DNA of 64,000 nucleotides from SZUA-442 sp051011415 (GTDB lineage Bacteria; Actinomycetota; Acidimicrobiia; Spongiisociales; UBA5794), in NCBI GenBank assembly GCA_051011415.1, contig JBPCTY010000147.1, positions 1 to 64,000 of the forward strand, written 5' to 3'. Shown here piece by piece: positions 32,968 to 42,053 of this stretch. The first letter of the stretch is position 1. Every line of letters starts with the position of its first letter. The translations under genes were made by a program, and so were the position numbers. The notes under the pieces are model-generated. The model was not told the DNA's origin. It did no database searches and worked only from the letters and a program-made list of their open reading frames with translations.

Positions 32968-34527
32968 GTGCTCCCGCCATATCGCACCGAACCGTATTCA
33001 GACTTCACCGATGAGACCGTGGCATCACGGTACCGACAGGCTCTCCGAGCCGTTGAGGCGTCTCTTGGAGAGAGATCGCCGCTCATCATCGGTGATGCCA
33101 GAGTTGACACGAAGGCGTCGATTGAGTCTGTGAACCCGTCGAATCCATCGGAGATCGTCGGAACCGCGGCGTCTGCCGATGCAGGCCATGTCGACGCCGC
33201 GCTCGATGCGGCGTGGGCTGCGTACCCGGACTGGTCGAGGCGTACGGCCGAGGAACGAGCCGGACTCGTCCATCGCGTGGGCGATCTCATCGCCGAGAGG
33301 AGTTTCGAGTTTGCCGCTTGGCAGACCTTCGAGGCAGGAAAGAACTGGGCAGAAGCAGAAGCAGATGTCGCTGAAGCCATTGACTTCTGTCGGTACTACG
33401 CCCATCAGGCGCTCGAGCTTGCGCAGCCTGTCGCGGTGCACACGTACCCGGGAGAAACCAACGAGTCGTGGCTGCAGCCGATGGGCGCCGGCGTGGTCAT
33501 CCCGCCGTGGAACTTCCCGCTTGCGATTCTGGTTGGCATGACGATTGGACCAGTTGCTGCTGGCAACACGGTTGTCCTGAAACCCGCATCAAACACACCG
33601 ATGGTCGGTTGGGGTTTCATCAAGGTCCTCCAAGAGGCTGGTCTTCCGGCTGGAGTGGTCAACTACCTCCCAGGGTCAGGTGGAGAAATTGGCGATGCGC
33701 TCGTCGACGACGGCAGGACCAGGTTCGTGAACTTCACAGGCTCAAAAGAGGTGGGTCTTCGGATTGCTGAGCGGGCCGCAAAGGTGCACGACGGCCAGAA
33801 GTGGCTCAAGAGGGCCTACATGGAGATGGGCGGCAAGGACGCGTTGATCGTCGACGACACCGTTGATCTTGATGCAGCAGCGGCAGATGCCGTGCGTTCG
33901 GCGTTCGGCTTTCAGGGTCAGAAGTGCTCTGCGTGCTCTCGGCTGATCGTGTTCTCATCCGTCCACGATCAGCTTCTCGATCTTGTGGTTGAGAAGGCAA
34001 GCCAGCTCAGTGTGGGGCCGGCGAACGAGAACCACCCGATGGGACCAGTCATCTCCGCTGCCCAACGTACGTCCGTCATGTCGGAGATTGAGTCAGGAAA
34101 GACAGAAGCTGCGCTTGTGATGGGTGGGCAAGCGATAGACCGGGATGGCGGTTACTACATCGAGCCAACGATTTTCGATAGCGTCGCCCCCGCTGCCCGC
34201 TTGGCGCAGCATGAAATCTTTGGTCCGGTCCTGTCCGTCATCACCGTTGACGACTTCGACGAGGCGATTGAGGTCGCCAACGGAACCGAGTTCGGTCTCA
34301 CCGGTGGTCTGTACTCGAACGATGCGCATCGTCTCGAGAGAGCAAAGCGTGAGTTCCATGCCGGCAACCTGTATCTCAACCGAAAGATCACCGGTGCGTT
34401 GGTAGGGATTCAGCCGTTTGGCGGGTTCAACATGTCAGGCTCAAATGCGAAGGCAGGAGGACCTGACTATCTCAGGTTGTTCATGGAGATGAAGAGTGTG
34501 ACCACGCGAATCTCCGAGGAGTCCTAA
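32968..34527 (+). CDS. pruA: L-glutamate gamma-semialdehyde (1-pyrroline-5-carboxylate) dehydrogenase
   Basis: This aldehyde dehydrogenase oxidises glutamate semialdehyde to glutamate, the second step of proline breakdown. The 519-residue length and the N-terminal PYRTEPYSDFTD are typical of the RocA/PruA group. Motifs: PPWNFPLAI, FTGSKEVG (NAD loop), MEMGGKDA (general base Glu) and FQGQKCSACSR (catalytic Cys). The start is GTG 32968, with GGAGG five bases upstream. No proline dehydrogenase gene is adjacent, which is unusual since they are commonly paired; a generic ALDH role cannot be excluded. Confidence 0.9.
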   Translation: MLPPYRTEPYSDFTDETVASRYRQALRAVEASLGERSPLIIGDARVDTKASIESVNPSNPSEIVGTAASADAGHVDAALDAAWAAYPDWSRRTAEERAGLVHRVGDLIAERSFEFAAWQTFEAGKNWAEAEADVAEAIDFCRYYAHQALELAQPVAVHTYPGETNESWLQPMGAGVVIPPWNFPLAILVGMTIGPVAAGNTVVLKPASNTPMVGWGFIKVLQEAGLPAGVVNYLPGSGGEIGDALVDDGRTRFVNFTGSKEVGLRIAERAAKVHDGQKWLKRAYMEMGGKDALIVDDTVDLDAAAADAVRSAFGFQGQKCSACSRLIVFSSVHDQLLDLVVEKASQLSVGPANENHPMGPVISAAQRTSVMSEIESGKTEAALVMGGQAIDRDGGYYIEPTIFDSVAPAARLAQHEIFGPVLSVITVDDFDEAIEVANGTEFGLTGGLYSNDAHRLERAKREFHAGNLYLNRKITGALVGIQPFGGFNMSGSNAKAGGPDYLRLFMEMKSVTTRISEES

Positions 34528-35459
34528 CTCTGACCGCCGCTGTAGGTGAACCAGACCACGGCATTGCCGAGGGTGTCAGACACGATTGCCGTGTCCCCTC
34601 CGTTTGACCAGACGGGTGTATCGGAGCACCAGTAGATCGCGTCTGGAGCGGCGCCATCACAACCTGTGACGACGGTGACCGACTCGCCTGGTGCCAAGAC
34701 TGTCCCATTTGGGAAGGTCAGCCGGTTGGAGCTGCTTTCGTCGCGAAGGACCCATCCTTGGATGGACACCCGTCCGTACCCTTCGTTCACGATCGTTACG
34801 AACTCGCTCTCGAGCGAAGCATCATCGGGTCCGTCGGGATTGAAGGCGAGCTCGCTCACTCGGATGACAGGGCGGTCCGCCTTGATTCCTTCCGCGTCGC
34901 CGCAGGCAAATGTCCCCCACATGCCGCGGCCTGATTGGAATGCCCTTGCTTCTGCGGCTTTGAGGGACGGTGCGAACTCATTTCCGTTCTGAACCGCGAC
35001 CGCATGTCCGCCTGTGGTGAGATCCAGATTGACGAATGAAACAACCTCAGCGGTTTCGATGTACACGAACCGCAAGGCCCTGCCAAAGCTGTCGAGATCC
35101 TCCGCTCCGGCAACCATCTGCACTTCCTGACCAAGCACCATGCTCGCAAGTACGGCGGTCGCCTCATCGCCCCAACACTCCGTTGTCTCTGGAGCATTGA
35201 TGCCAAGCAGTCGCACGTCTATCGACTCGCCAAGCACAGTCACCCTGATTGTGTCGCCGTCCGTGATCTCGGTCACGGTTCCGGTGACACGCTCTTCGAC
35301 GGGGGGCAACGTCGGGGTCGTCGTTGTTGCTCCGCCTGATCCGGCAATAGTGGAGCTTGTCGTTGTGGTCTCGACGAATTCAGGAGCTTGTGGCCGCGAG
35401 TCGCACGCAACAGCGACCAACGCGACGACGATTCCCAGCAGTGCTGACCCTTTCCGCAT
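34524..35459 (-). CDS. Secreted nuclease lipoprotein: SNase domain plus lamin-tail domain
   Basis: This 311-residue protein has a lipoprotein signal ending VAVAC, a Thr/Ser-rich linker (TTTTSST) and a staphylococcal-nuclease-like domain (~58-190). The SNase domain has TDGDTIRV, VRLLGINAPE (Arg/Glu catalytic region) and a later SFGRALRFVY. A lamin-tail (LTD) domain (~205-310) follows, with FVTIVNEGYGRVSIQGWVLRDE. LTDs are found on extracellular nucleases and are thought to help surface or DNA binding. It probably degrades extracellular DNA for phosphate or nucleosides. It overlaps convergent pruA by four bases (CTAA). Confidence 0.88.
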   Translation of the reverse strand: MRKGSALLGIVVALVAVACDSRPQAPEFVETTTTSSTIAGSGGATTTTPTLPPVEERVTGTVTEITDGDTIRVTVLGESIDVRLLGINAPETTECWGDEATAVLASMVLGQEVQMVAGAEDLDSFGRALRFVYIETAEVVSFVNLDLTTGGHAVAVQNGNEFAPSLKAAEARAFQSGRGMWGTFACGDAEGIKADRPVIRVSELAFNPDGPDDASLESEFVTIVNEGYGRVSIQGWVLRDESSSNRLTFPNGTVLAPGESVTVVTGCDGAAPDAIYWCSDTPVWSNGGDTAIVSDTLGNAVVWFTYSGGQS

Positions 35460-35589
35460 CCCGGAACGGTAGGCAGGTATCCACGAAACTCACGGCAACG
35501 TCGAATGTGTCGGGACCTGAGCGGCTATGGGATTCCTAGTATTGCCGCGGCTGGGCGCCGGGACGGGCGCAATGAACCACGGAGGACCC

Positions 35590-36354
35590 ATGGCAGGCAT
35601 GTTCGATCTGACCGGGAAGACAGCCATCGTCACTGGCGGCAATAATGGCATTGGGCGCGGAATGGCCGAGGCGTTGGCCGACGCAGGTGCGTCGGTTGCC
35701 ATCTGGGGCCGGAACGAGGAGCGAAACCTCGAAACCCTTGAATCGATCCGAAGTAGGGGCGTTGAGGGGCTTGCTCTGCCAGTCGATGTCGGGGACGAGC
35801 AGTCAGTAGTTGAGGCATTTGCAGAGACCGTCGATGCCTTTGGGCATGTTGACTCGGTCTTTGCGAACGCCGGCGTCGGCTCGGTGGGAACACCGTTCAG
35901 TGACATCACCACAGAGGAGTGGCGGTACATCTTTGGTGTCAACATGGAAGGTGCGTTTTGGACCTTCCGCGAGGCAGTTCGACACATGAAGCCCAGAGGC
36001 ACCGGATCCTTGGTTGTGACTTCCTCGGTGTCTGCGGATGCTGGATTCCCGACCGGCGAGCACTACGCCGCAACAAAGGCTGGCGTGAGGGCCCTCATCC
36101 AAGGGCTTGCTGTTGAGTACGGGAAGTACGGCATCAGGGCGAATGCAATTGCTCCGGGCTGGGTCGTCACCGGCATGACCGATTCCTTCATCGACGGCGA
36201 TCGATTTGCACAGAACGTCAAGCCGCGGATACCCGTGGGACGTTGGGGAACACCCGACGACTTTGGGGGCATCGCTGTGTACCTGGCTTCGGACGCTTCC
36301 GTATGGCACACCGGCGACACGATCACCATCGATGGTGGGTATCTCAACAAGTAG
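35590..36354 (+). CDS. Short-chain dehydrogenase/reductase
   Basis: This 254-residue classical SDR has TGGNNGIGRG (cofactor), NAG (VFANAGVG), Ser (TSSVSADAG) and HYAATKAG (Tyr-x-x-x-Lys). The C-terminal WHTGDTITIDGGYLNK is typical of FabG-like enzymes. ATG 35590 has GGAGG four bases upstream; an earlier start at 35527 would add a non-conserved leader. It heads the catabolic island, 47 bases before the next SDR. FabG-like 3-oxoacyl or 3-hydroxyacyl reductase activity is plausible from context. Confidence 0.88.
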   Translation: MAGMFDLTGKTAIVTGGNNGIGRGMAEALADAGASVAIWGRNEERNLETLESIRSRGVEGLALPVDVGDEQSVVEAFAETVDAFGHVDSVFANAGVGSVGTPFSDITTEEWRYIFGVNMEGAFWTFREAVRHMKPRGTGSLVVTSSVSADAGFPTGEHYAATKAGVRALIQGLAVEYGKYGIRANAIAPGWVVTGMTDSFIDGDRFAQNVKPRIPVGRWGTPDDFGGIAVYLASDASVWHTGDTITIDGGYLNK

Positions 36355-36401
36355 CGGCACATCTTTACGAGCACACATGCACAACAGGCGGGCGGAACCA
36401 C

Positions 36402-37313
36402 ATGATCACCTTTGATGAGCGCGTCGCGATCGTTACCGGCGCAGGACATGGCCTTGGCAGGTCACACGCACTCGCCTTGGCCGAGCGTGGGGCACGAGTC
36501 GTCGTCAACGACCTTGGAGGGGCTCGCGACGGCACAGGATCTTCGTTGTCGGCCGCAGAGGCGGTAGTAGCCGAGATCGAGGCTGCAGGCGGTGAGGCCA
36601 TTGCTGATGGTGCAGACGTTACCGACGAAGCGGCTGTTGGCCGTATGGTGTCCAAGGCCGTCGACCGGTGGGGTCGGATCGACATCCTGGTGAACAATGC
36701 TGGCATATTGAGGGACAAGTCGTTTGCCAATATGAGCCAGGGAGACTTCGACACCGTCGTCGGCGTACACCTCACCGGCACCGCAATCTGCACCCATTCC
36801 GTATGGGGCGTGATGCGGGATCAGGGCTTCGGTCGGATCGTCGTAACAACATCGTCATCAGGTCTCTACGGCAACTTTGGCCAGTCGAACTACGGTGCGG
36901 CCAAGCTCGGCGTGGTGGGGCTCATGAACACGCTTCGCCTTGAAGGTGCGAAATACGACATTCGAGTCAATGCACTGGCTCCCGTTGCGCACACCCGGAT
37001 GACGGACGAGCTGTTTCCCGAGCAGGCGAAGGCATTGATGCAACCCGAAGAAGTGACGCCTGCCGTGCTGTTTCTTGTGAGCGATGACGCACCCAATGGT
37101 GTGATCGTGGCAGCCGGGGCAGGCGGGTTCGCAGCCGCCAAGATTTTTGAAACCGAGGGCATATGGCTTCCCCCAGAGGAAAGAACGCCCGAGCGGATCG
37201 CTGAGCGGTTCGACGAGATCCTTTCCGAGGATGGACAGCAGGAATTCTCCTCGGGCTCCGAACAGAGCATGAAGTTTCTTGGCAAGGCAACAGCATCTGG
37301 CGACGGAGGATGA
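36402..37313 (+). CDS. SDR of the peroxisomal MFE-2/17-beta-HSD4-like group
   Basis: This 303-residue SDR has TGAGHGLGRSHAL, VVVNDLGGARDGTG and NNAGILRDKSFANM, which are signatures of the (3R)-hydroxyacyl-CoA dehydrogenase unit of MFE-2-like enzymes. The active site is Ser (TTSSSGLYG) with NYGAAKLG. The C-terminal extension (EGIWLPPEERTPERI) is shared with that subgroup. With the MaoC hydratase at 40347 it could supply the two middle steps of beta-oxidation through (R)-hydroxyacyl-CoA. ATG 36402 was chosen over an upstream frame inside the previous gene. Confidence 0.87.
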   Translation: MITFDERVAIVTGAGHGLGRSHALALAERGARVVVNDLGGARDGTGSSLSAAEAVVAEIEAAGGEAIADGADVTDEAAVGRMVSKAVDRWGRIDILVNNAGILRDKSFANMSQGDFDTVVGVHLTGTAICTHSVWGVMRDQGFGRIVVTTSSSGLYGNFGQSNYGAAKLGVVGLMNTLRLEGAKYDIRVNALAPVAHTRMTDELFPEQAKALMQPEEVTPAVLFLVSDDAPNGVIVAAGAGGFAAAKIFETEGIWLPPEERTPERIAERFDEILSEDGQQEFSSGSEQSMKFLGKATASGDGG

Positions 37314-37323
37314 GGAGCACAAC

Positions 37324-38502
37324 ATGAGAGAAGCAGTCATCGTGTCCGGCGCACGAACACCCATCGGAAAGGCATATCGGGGCGCCTTCAACAATCTCGA
37401 AGCACCATCGCTTGGTGCCGTCCCGATCGCTGCGGCGGTCGAACGTGCGGGCGTCGGCGGCGACGAAGTCGACGATGTCATCATGGGGTGCGCGATGCCG
37501 CAGGGAACGCAGTTCCCAAACATCGGTCGACTTTCCTCGCTTGCTGCCGGACTCCCGACTTCGGTGAGCGGGATGACAATCGATCGACAGTGTTCTTCAG
37601 GGATGATGGCGATAGCGACCGCTGCCAAGCAGGTGATGTACGACGGGATGGACGTCGTCGTTGCCGGCGGAGTCGAGTCGATCTCACTCGCGCAGAACGA
37701 GCACACCAACACATGGCGGATGGTCGATCCTGCGCTTGTCGAGCATCAACCTGCCGCGTACATGCCGATGCTTCAGACCGCCGAGGTGGTCGCCGAGCGG
37801 TTTGGCATCTCACGAGAAGCCCAGGACGAGTACGGCTACCAGAGCCAAATACGGACGGCTGCTGCTCAGGAGGCGGGTGCGTTCGATGCCGAGATCGTGC
37901 CAGTGACGGCTTCGAAGGCCGTTACAGACCGTGAGACAGGCGAGACGTCGTTCGAGACCGTGACTCTTACCGCAGACGAAGGCAACAGGCCAGGAACCAC
38001 GCTTGAAGGTCTTTCGCAGTTACCGGCAGTAACGGGTGGGTCGATCTCTGCTGGCAACGCCAGTCAACTGTCAGACGGCGCAGCTGCCACGGTCGTGATG
38101 GCTTCAGATGAGGCAGAGGCACGCGGCGTCGAACCGCTCGGCTACTACCGAGGCATGGCCGTTGCGGGCGTGGACCCAGACGTCATGGGCATCGGTCCGG
38201 TGTTTGCTGTGCCGAAGCTGCTCGCTCACGCCGGTCTCGACATGGATGACATCGGTCTGTGGGAACTGAATGAGGCGTTCGCCGTGCAGGTGATCTACAG
38301 CCGCGACACGCTTGGCATACCCAATGAGATCCTCAACGTGAACGGTGGATCGATCTCGATCGGACACCCCTACGGCATGACAGGAGCACGCATGGTGCTG
38401 CATTCCCTTATCGAGGGGAAGCGGCGTGGAGCGAGGTATGTCATCAACACGATGTGTGTCGGCGGCGGGATGGGTGCGGCCGGTTTGTTCGAGGTCGCGT
38501 GA
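37324..38502 (+). CDS. Thiolase (acetyl-CoA acyltransferase)
   Basis: The enzyme cleaves 3-oxoacyl-CoA with CoA to release acetyl-CoA (or runs the reverse condensation). The 392 residues have the acyl-binding Cys in DRQCSSGMMAI, the GHPYGMTGARMV His, and the second catalytic Cys in TMCVGGGMGAAGLFE. Also visible is NGGSISIGHPYG. ATG 37324 follows GAGGAG. Its stop overlaps the next gene in TGATG. In this island a degradative (FadA-like) role is likely. Confidence 0.93.
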   Translation: MREAVIVSGARTPIGKAYRGAFNNLEAPSLGAVPIAAAVERAGVGGDEVDDVIMGCAMPQGTQFPNIGRLSSLAAGLPTSVSGMTIDRQCSSGMMAIATAAKQVMYDGMDVVVAGGVESISLAQNEHTNTWRMVDPALVEHQPAAYMPMLQTAEVVAERFGISREAQDEYGYQSQIRTAAAQEAGAFDAEIVPVTASKAVTDRETGETSFETVTLTADEGNRPGTTLEGLSQLPAVTGGSISAGNASQLSDGAAATVVMASDEAEARGVEPLGYYRGMAVAGVDPDVMGIGPVFAVPKLLAHAGLDMDDIGLWELNEAFAVQVIYSRDTLGIPNEILNVNGGSISIGHPYGMTGARMVLHSLIEGKRRGARYVINTMCVGGGMGAAGLFEVA

Positions 38503-39479
38503 TGAAAGCTCTGGTATGCAGTGCAATCGGGGATTTCGATGCAATCGCTCCGGGTGATCTGCCATCCCCCTCGGCGGGAACAGGCCAACTCGTCCTCGAC
38601 GTGCACGCCGGCGCAGTCAATTTCGCTGACCTGCTCGTGCTCCAAGACCTCTATCAGTTCAAGTCCACTCCGCCATTCGCGCCCGGGATGGAAGGCGTGG
38701 GAACCGTGGCCTCGATCGGTGAGGGTGTGGAAGGCTTTGAAGTCGGGGATCGGGTTGCTGCAGTTGGATACTCCGGTGCATTCGCTGAGCAGTGGGCAAT
38801 CGAGGCCACAAACGCCGTTCCGATTCCAGCCGATGTGAGTTTCATCGAAGCGGCAACGATGACGATTGCCTACGGAACCTCGTACCACGCACTCAAACAG
38901 CGAGCGAATCTTCAGCCGGGCGAGTCTGTGCTTGTGCTCGGGGCAGCAGGCGGCGTGGGTGTCGCTGCGATCCAGATCGCAAAGGCCATGGGAGCCACGG
39001 TGATCGCCGCAGCATCCAGCGATGAAAAGACTGAACTCTGCAGCCGAGTCGGGGCAGACCATGTGATCAACTACACGACGGATGATCTACGGTCCGCCAT
39101 CAAGACCACCACCGACAACCGCGGCGTCGATGTCGTCTACGACCCGGTTGGTGGGTCCCTCTCGGAGGCCGCCTTTCGATCGCTGAGATGGCGCGGGCGT
39201 CACCTGGTGATCGGATTTGCCGCTGGAGACATTCCGTCGCTGCCGATGAATCTTCCGCTGCTCAAGGGCGCAAGCCTTGTGGGTGTGTTCTGGGGGGCAT
39301 TCACTGCACAGGAACCGGAGGTCAACCGACAGAATGCTGCTGAGCTATTCGAGCTGTTGGCCGACGGTTGGATTGCCCCTGTCGTTGACGAAACGCATTC
39401 ACTTGAGAATGCGAGAGAGGCACTGCGGACGGTCGCCGACCGAAGGGCGCTCGGCCGTGTCGTCGTGACTGTTCGTTAG
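38502..39479 (+). CDS. Zinc-free alcohol dehydrogenase-like quinone/enoyl reductase
   Basis: This 325-residue medium-chain reductase resembles NADPH:quinone oxidoreductase (QOR) and enoyl reductases. The GroES-like half has PFAPGMEGVGTVASIGEGV. The NADPH loop is VLGAAGGVGVAAIQIAKAMGA. The Cys/His pairs of zinc alcohol dehydrogenases are missing. ATG 38502 shares one base with the thiolase stop. The physiological substrate is probably an enoyl or quinone-like group; no closer call is possible. Confidence 0.88.
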   Translation: MKALVCSAIGDFDAIAPGDLPSPSAGTGQLVLDVHAGAVNFADLLVLQDLYQFKSTPPFAPGMEGVGTVASIGEGVEGFEVGDRVAAVGYSGAFAEQWAIEATNAVPIPADVSFIEAATMTIAYGTSYHALKQRANLQPGESVLVLGAAGGVGVAAIQIAKAMGATVIAAASSDEKTELCSRVGADHVINYTTDDLRSAIKTTTDNRGVDVVYDPVGGSLSEAAFRSLRWRGRHLVIGFAAGDIPSLPMNLPLLKGASLVGVFWGAFTAQEPEVNRQNAAELFELLADGWIAPVVDETHSLENAREALRTVADRRALGRVVVTVR

Positions 39480-39482
39480 CGG

Positions 39483-40268
39483 TCAGGTTCCCGGCACCAT
39501 CTTTGATTGCAGGCCCTGCATCCCGCCGATCCATCGGTCGTAGTCCGTTGCCTTGTGGCGGAAGTAGTCGCCGACTTCTGGATGCGGGAGCACAAGGAAT
39601 CGTTCCTCGTGCATAGCCTCAACCACCGCATCCGCGACGTCGTCAGGCCGAATCGCGAGGTCCGTTACCCAATCGCGCATCGTGTCCGAGCTGGCCCCGA
39701 AGACGTCGAGCATTGGCGTGTCAACAAACTGCGGACACAAGCACGAGACGGCCAATCCTCTCCGCCCGTATGTCACGGCCAGCCATTCTGAGAATGCGAC
39801 AGCGGCATGCTTCGTCACGGCGTACGGTGCGGCGCCGATGTTGGTGAGGAGTCCTGCCGCTGAAGCGGTTGTAATGATGTATCCGCCGCCACGGGCGATC
39901 ATCCCAGGGACGAGCTCTCGCGCTGCAAATACGTGTGCCATCACGTTGACGTCCCAGGCGGTTGTCCACTCCGAATCGGGAGCATCGAAAGAACCATCGA
40001 TGGCGACTCCTGCGTTGAGGCAGGCGACGTCGATCGGTGCGATCGTTGCCTCAATTCTCTTGAACACCTCGTGTGTCGCGTCGGGGTCAGCAACGTCAAG
40101 CACTGCCGATGTCCCGCCGATGTCGGCTGCAACGGCTTGTGCCCGATCAGCGTCTCTGTCGATGACGACGATGTGTGACGCCCCATCTTCGGCGAATCGT
40201 CGAGCGATCGCTTCACCGATTCCGCTTGCCCCGCCCGTAACTACTGCTGTCTTTCCGTTGATGAGCAT
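39483..40268 (-). CDS. Short-chain dehydrogenase/reductase
   Basis: This 261-residue SDR has TGGASGIGEAIARRF (cofactor), LNAGVA and Ser (TTASAAGLL) with PYAVTKHA. The C-terminal half (VEAMHEERFLVLPHPEV) matches SDRs of the steroid/lipid type rather than FabG. AAGGAGG precedes ATG 40268. It is convergent with the QOR-like gene (three bases between stops) and diverges from the MaoC gene across a 78-base region holding a palindrome. Confidence 0.88.
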   Translation of the reverse strand: MLINGKTAVVTGGASGIGEAIARRFAEDGASHIVVIDRDADRAQAVAADIGGTSAVLDVADPDATHEVFKRIEATIAPIDVACLNAGVAIDGSFDAPDSEWTTAWDVNVMAHVFAARELVPGMIARGGGYIITTASAAGLLTNIGAAPYAVTKHAAVAFSEWLAVTYGRRGLAVSCLCPQFVDTPMLDVFGASSDTMRDWVTDLAIRPDDVADAVVEAMHEERFLVLPHPEVGDYFRHKATDYDRWIGGMQGLQSKMVPGT

Positions 40269-40307
40269 CCGCCCTCCTTGCCAGTCATGTTGCCATCACT
40301 CTGAGAT

Positions 40308-40323
40308 GTAAACTGCCGTTCAC
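40308..40323. promoter_or_regulatory. Candidate TetR-type operator in the divergent SDR/MaoC region
   Basis: GTAAAC-TGCC-GTTCAC is a 6-4-6 inverted repeat with one mismatched pair. It lies 23 bases before the maoC start and 39 before the divergent SDR start, where a repressor would block both promoters. The TetR gene 2.8 kb downstream in the same island is the natural candidate. The core GAAC/GTTC-like spacing also resembles actinobacterial LexA boxes, so that alternative remains. Confidence 0.4.
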
Positions 40324-40346
40324 TTTTCGAGACCGACCGGAGCAGC

Positions 40347-40805
40347 ATGCAAACCGTGCCCCGAGATGAGATGCACGAATGGACAGGAAAGCAGACGGGT
40401 ATCTCCGACTGGTTCACGATTGACCAGGAACGTATCGATGCGTTTGCGGATGTCACCGAGGATCATCAGTGGATCCATGTGGACCAATCGGCGGCTGCAG
40501 ATGGCCCTTTTGGGACGACGGTCGCTCACGGATTCCTGACGCTATCGCTTCTCAGCAACCTCGCATCCGATGCGATGGTCGTGCCAGCGGGTGCCGTCAT
40601 GTATCTGAACTACGGATCGGACAAAGTCCGGTTCCTCAGCCCGGTCCCATCCGGTGCGCGAATACGAGCCGTTGGCGTGCTCAAAGCTGTGACCGAGAAG
40701 TCGCCAGAGCGCACGCTTGTCACCACCACGGTCACGGTTGAGATTGAAGGCCACGAGACCCCGGCCCTTGTTGCAGACCTGCTCACGTTGGCAATCGTTG
40801 AGTAA
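40347..40805 (+). CDS. MaoC-family (R)-specific enoyl-CoA hydratase
   Basis: This hotdog-fold hydratase has 152 residues. The catalytic hydratase-2 motif is FADVTEDHQWIHVD (Asp and His), followed by GTTVAHGFLTLSLL. It adds water to trans-enoyl-CoA to give (R)-3-hydroxyacyl-CoA. GGAG lies four bases before ATG 40347. It heads the plus-strand run of acyl-CoA dehydrogenase genes and pairs logically with the MFE-2-like SDR at 36402. Confidence 0.9.
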   Translation: MQTVPRDEMHEWTGKQTGISDWFTIDQERIDAFADVTEDHQWIHVDQSAAADGPFGTTVAHGFLTLSLLSNLASDAMVVPAGAVMYLNYGSDKVRFLSPVPSGARIRAVGVLKAVTEKSPERTLVTTTVTVEIEGHETPALVADLLTLAIVE

Positions 40806-40847
40806 CCGAATCCGAACCGACCAAGTACAACTGACGAAAGGAATGTC

Positions 40848-42053
40848 GTGACAACCCAGCACCCTGACACCGTTCGCGTGGCGACGGCAATTGATCGGCT
40901 GCTTGCAGAACACCCGCCCGATTCGACCGATGCCAAGGAGTTCTGGGGAGCACAGTTTGATGCGGGATTGGCGTTCGTCGACTTTGCAGAGGGAAACGGC
41001 GGACTCGGAGTCTCTCCGCGGTATCGCGAAACCGTTGCGCGGCGGCTAGGAGAGGCCGGCGCACCCATGTGGAACCGCACAGCCAACATCATCGGAATCG
41101 GCATGGGCTCCGGAGTGCTTGCTGCCCACGGAACCGAAGAGCAGAAGGCGCGATGGCTTCGCCCAATGTTCACGATGGAGGAGATTTGGTGCCAGTTGTT
41201 CTCCGAACCCGGTGCAGGATCCGACGTCGCAGGGCTCTCTACGAGAGCCGTCCGTGATGGCGACGAATGGATCATCAATGGCCAGAAGGTGTGGACCACG
41301 CTTGCACATCTCTCGAAGTGGGGAATGCTCGTCACCCGCACAGACCCTGACCAGCCCAAGCATCGGGGTCTGACCTACTTCATTGTTGACATGGAAGCCG
41401 AGGGAGTCGATATCCGGCCGTTGTATCAGATCACGGGTGAGGCCGAATTCAACGAAGTCTTCTTTGACGACGCACGGATCCCCGATGGCCTCCGGATCGA
41501 TGATGTCGGAGCTGGCTGGCGGGTGGCCATGACGACGCTGATGAACGAGCGGGTCGCAATCGGTGGAAGCACGGTTCCGCGGAATCATGGAGCCATTGGC
41601 GTAGCTATGAAGACATGGAACGATCAAGGATCTGGCGATCCAGGAACACGACGCGAACTCGTACGGCTCTGGGGTGAGGTTGAGGCGATGAGGCTCACTG
41701 CTCTGCGTGCAACCGAGAACATGAAGGCTGGGACACCGGGTCCGGAAGGGTCGACGGGCAAACTTGCCTGGGCGGATCTCAACAAGGAGATCACCGCCTT
41801 TTCTGTCGGTCTCATGGGCATGGATGGTGCGACCCTCCCTGAGGGCTACTCGCTCGAACCGACGACCTACGGCACCAGGGAGGTTGAACGGGAGATGAGT
41901 CCACAACGAGCGTTTCTCCGTGCACGGGCGAACTCGATTGAAGGGGGCACGTCAGAGATCATGCGGAACATTCTTGGCGAGAGAGTCCTCGGACTGCCGG
42001 GCGAACCGCGGGTTGACAAGGACCTGCCTTGGAAGGAGGTGCCCCGTGGCTGA
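40848..42053 (+). CDS. Acyl-CoA dehydrogenase, first of a pair
   Basis: This FAD-dependent enzyme introduces the first double bond of beta-oxidation. The 401-residue protein has the FAD/substrate motif WCQLFSEPGAGSDVAGL and INGQKVWTT. The C-terminal ARANSIEGGTSEIMRNIL carries the region of the catalytic base. The start is GTG 40848, with AGGAA before it. It overlaps the second acyl-CoA dehydrogenase by GTGGCTGA. Adjacent pairs of this kind form alpha2-beta2 enzymes for steroid or branched side chains in mycobacteria (FadE28-FadE29 type); that is an analogy. Confidence 0.92.
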   Translation: MTTQHPDTVRVATAIDRLLAEHPPDSTDAKEFWGAQFDAGLAFVDFAEGNGGLGVSPRYRETVARRLGEAGAPMWNRTANIIGIGMGSGVLAAHGTEEQKARWLRPMFTMEEIWCQLFSEPGAGSDVAGLSTRAVRDGDEWIINGQKVWTTLAHLSKWGMLVTRTDPDQPKHRGLTYFIVDMEAEGVDIRPLYQITGEAEFNEVFFDDARIPDGLRIDDVGAGWRVAMTTLMNERVAIGGSTVPRNHGAIGVAMKTWNDQGSGDPGTRRELVRLWGEVEAMRLTALRATENMKAGTPGPEGSTGKLAWADLNKEITAFSVGLMGMDGATLPEGYSLEPTTYGTREVEREMSPQRAFLRARANSIEGGTSEIMRNILGERVLGLPGEPRVDKDLPWKEVPRG

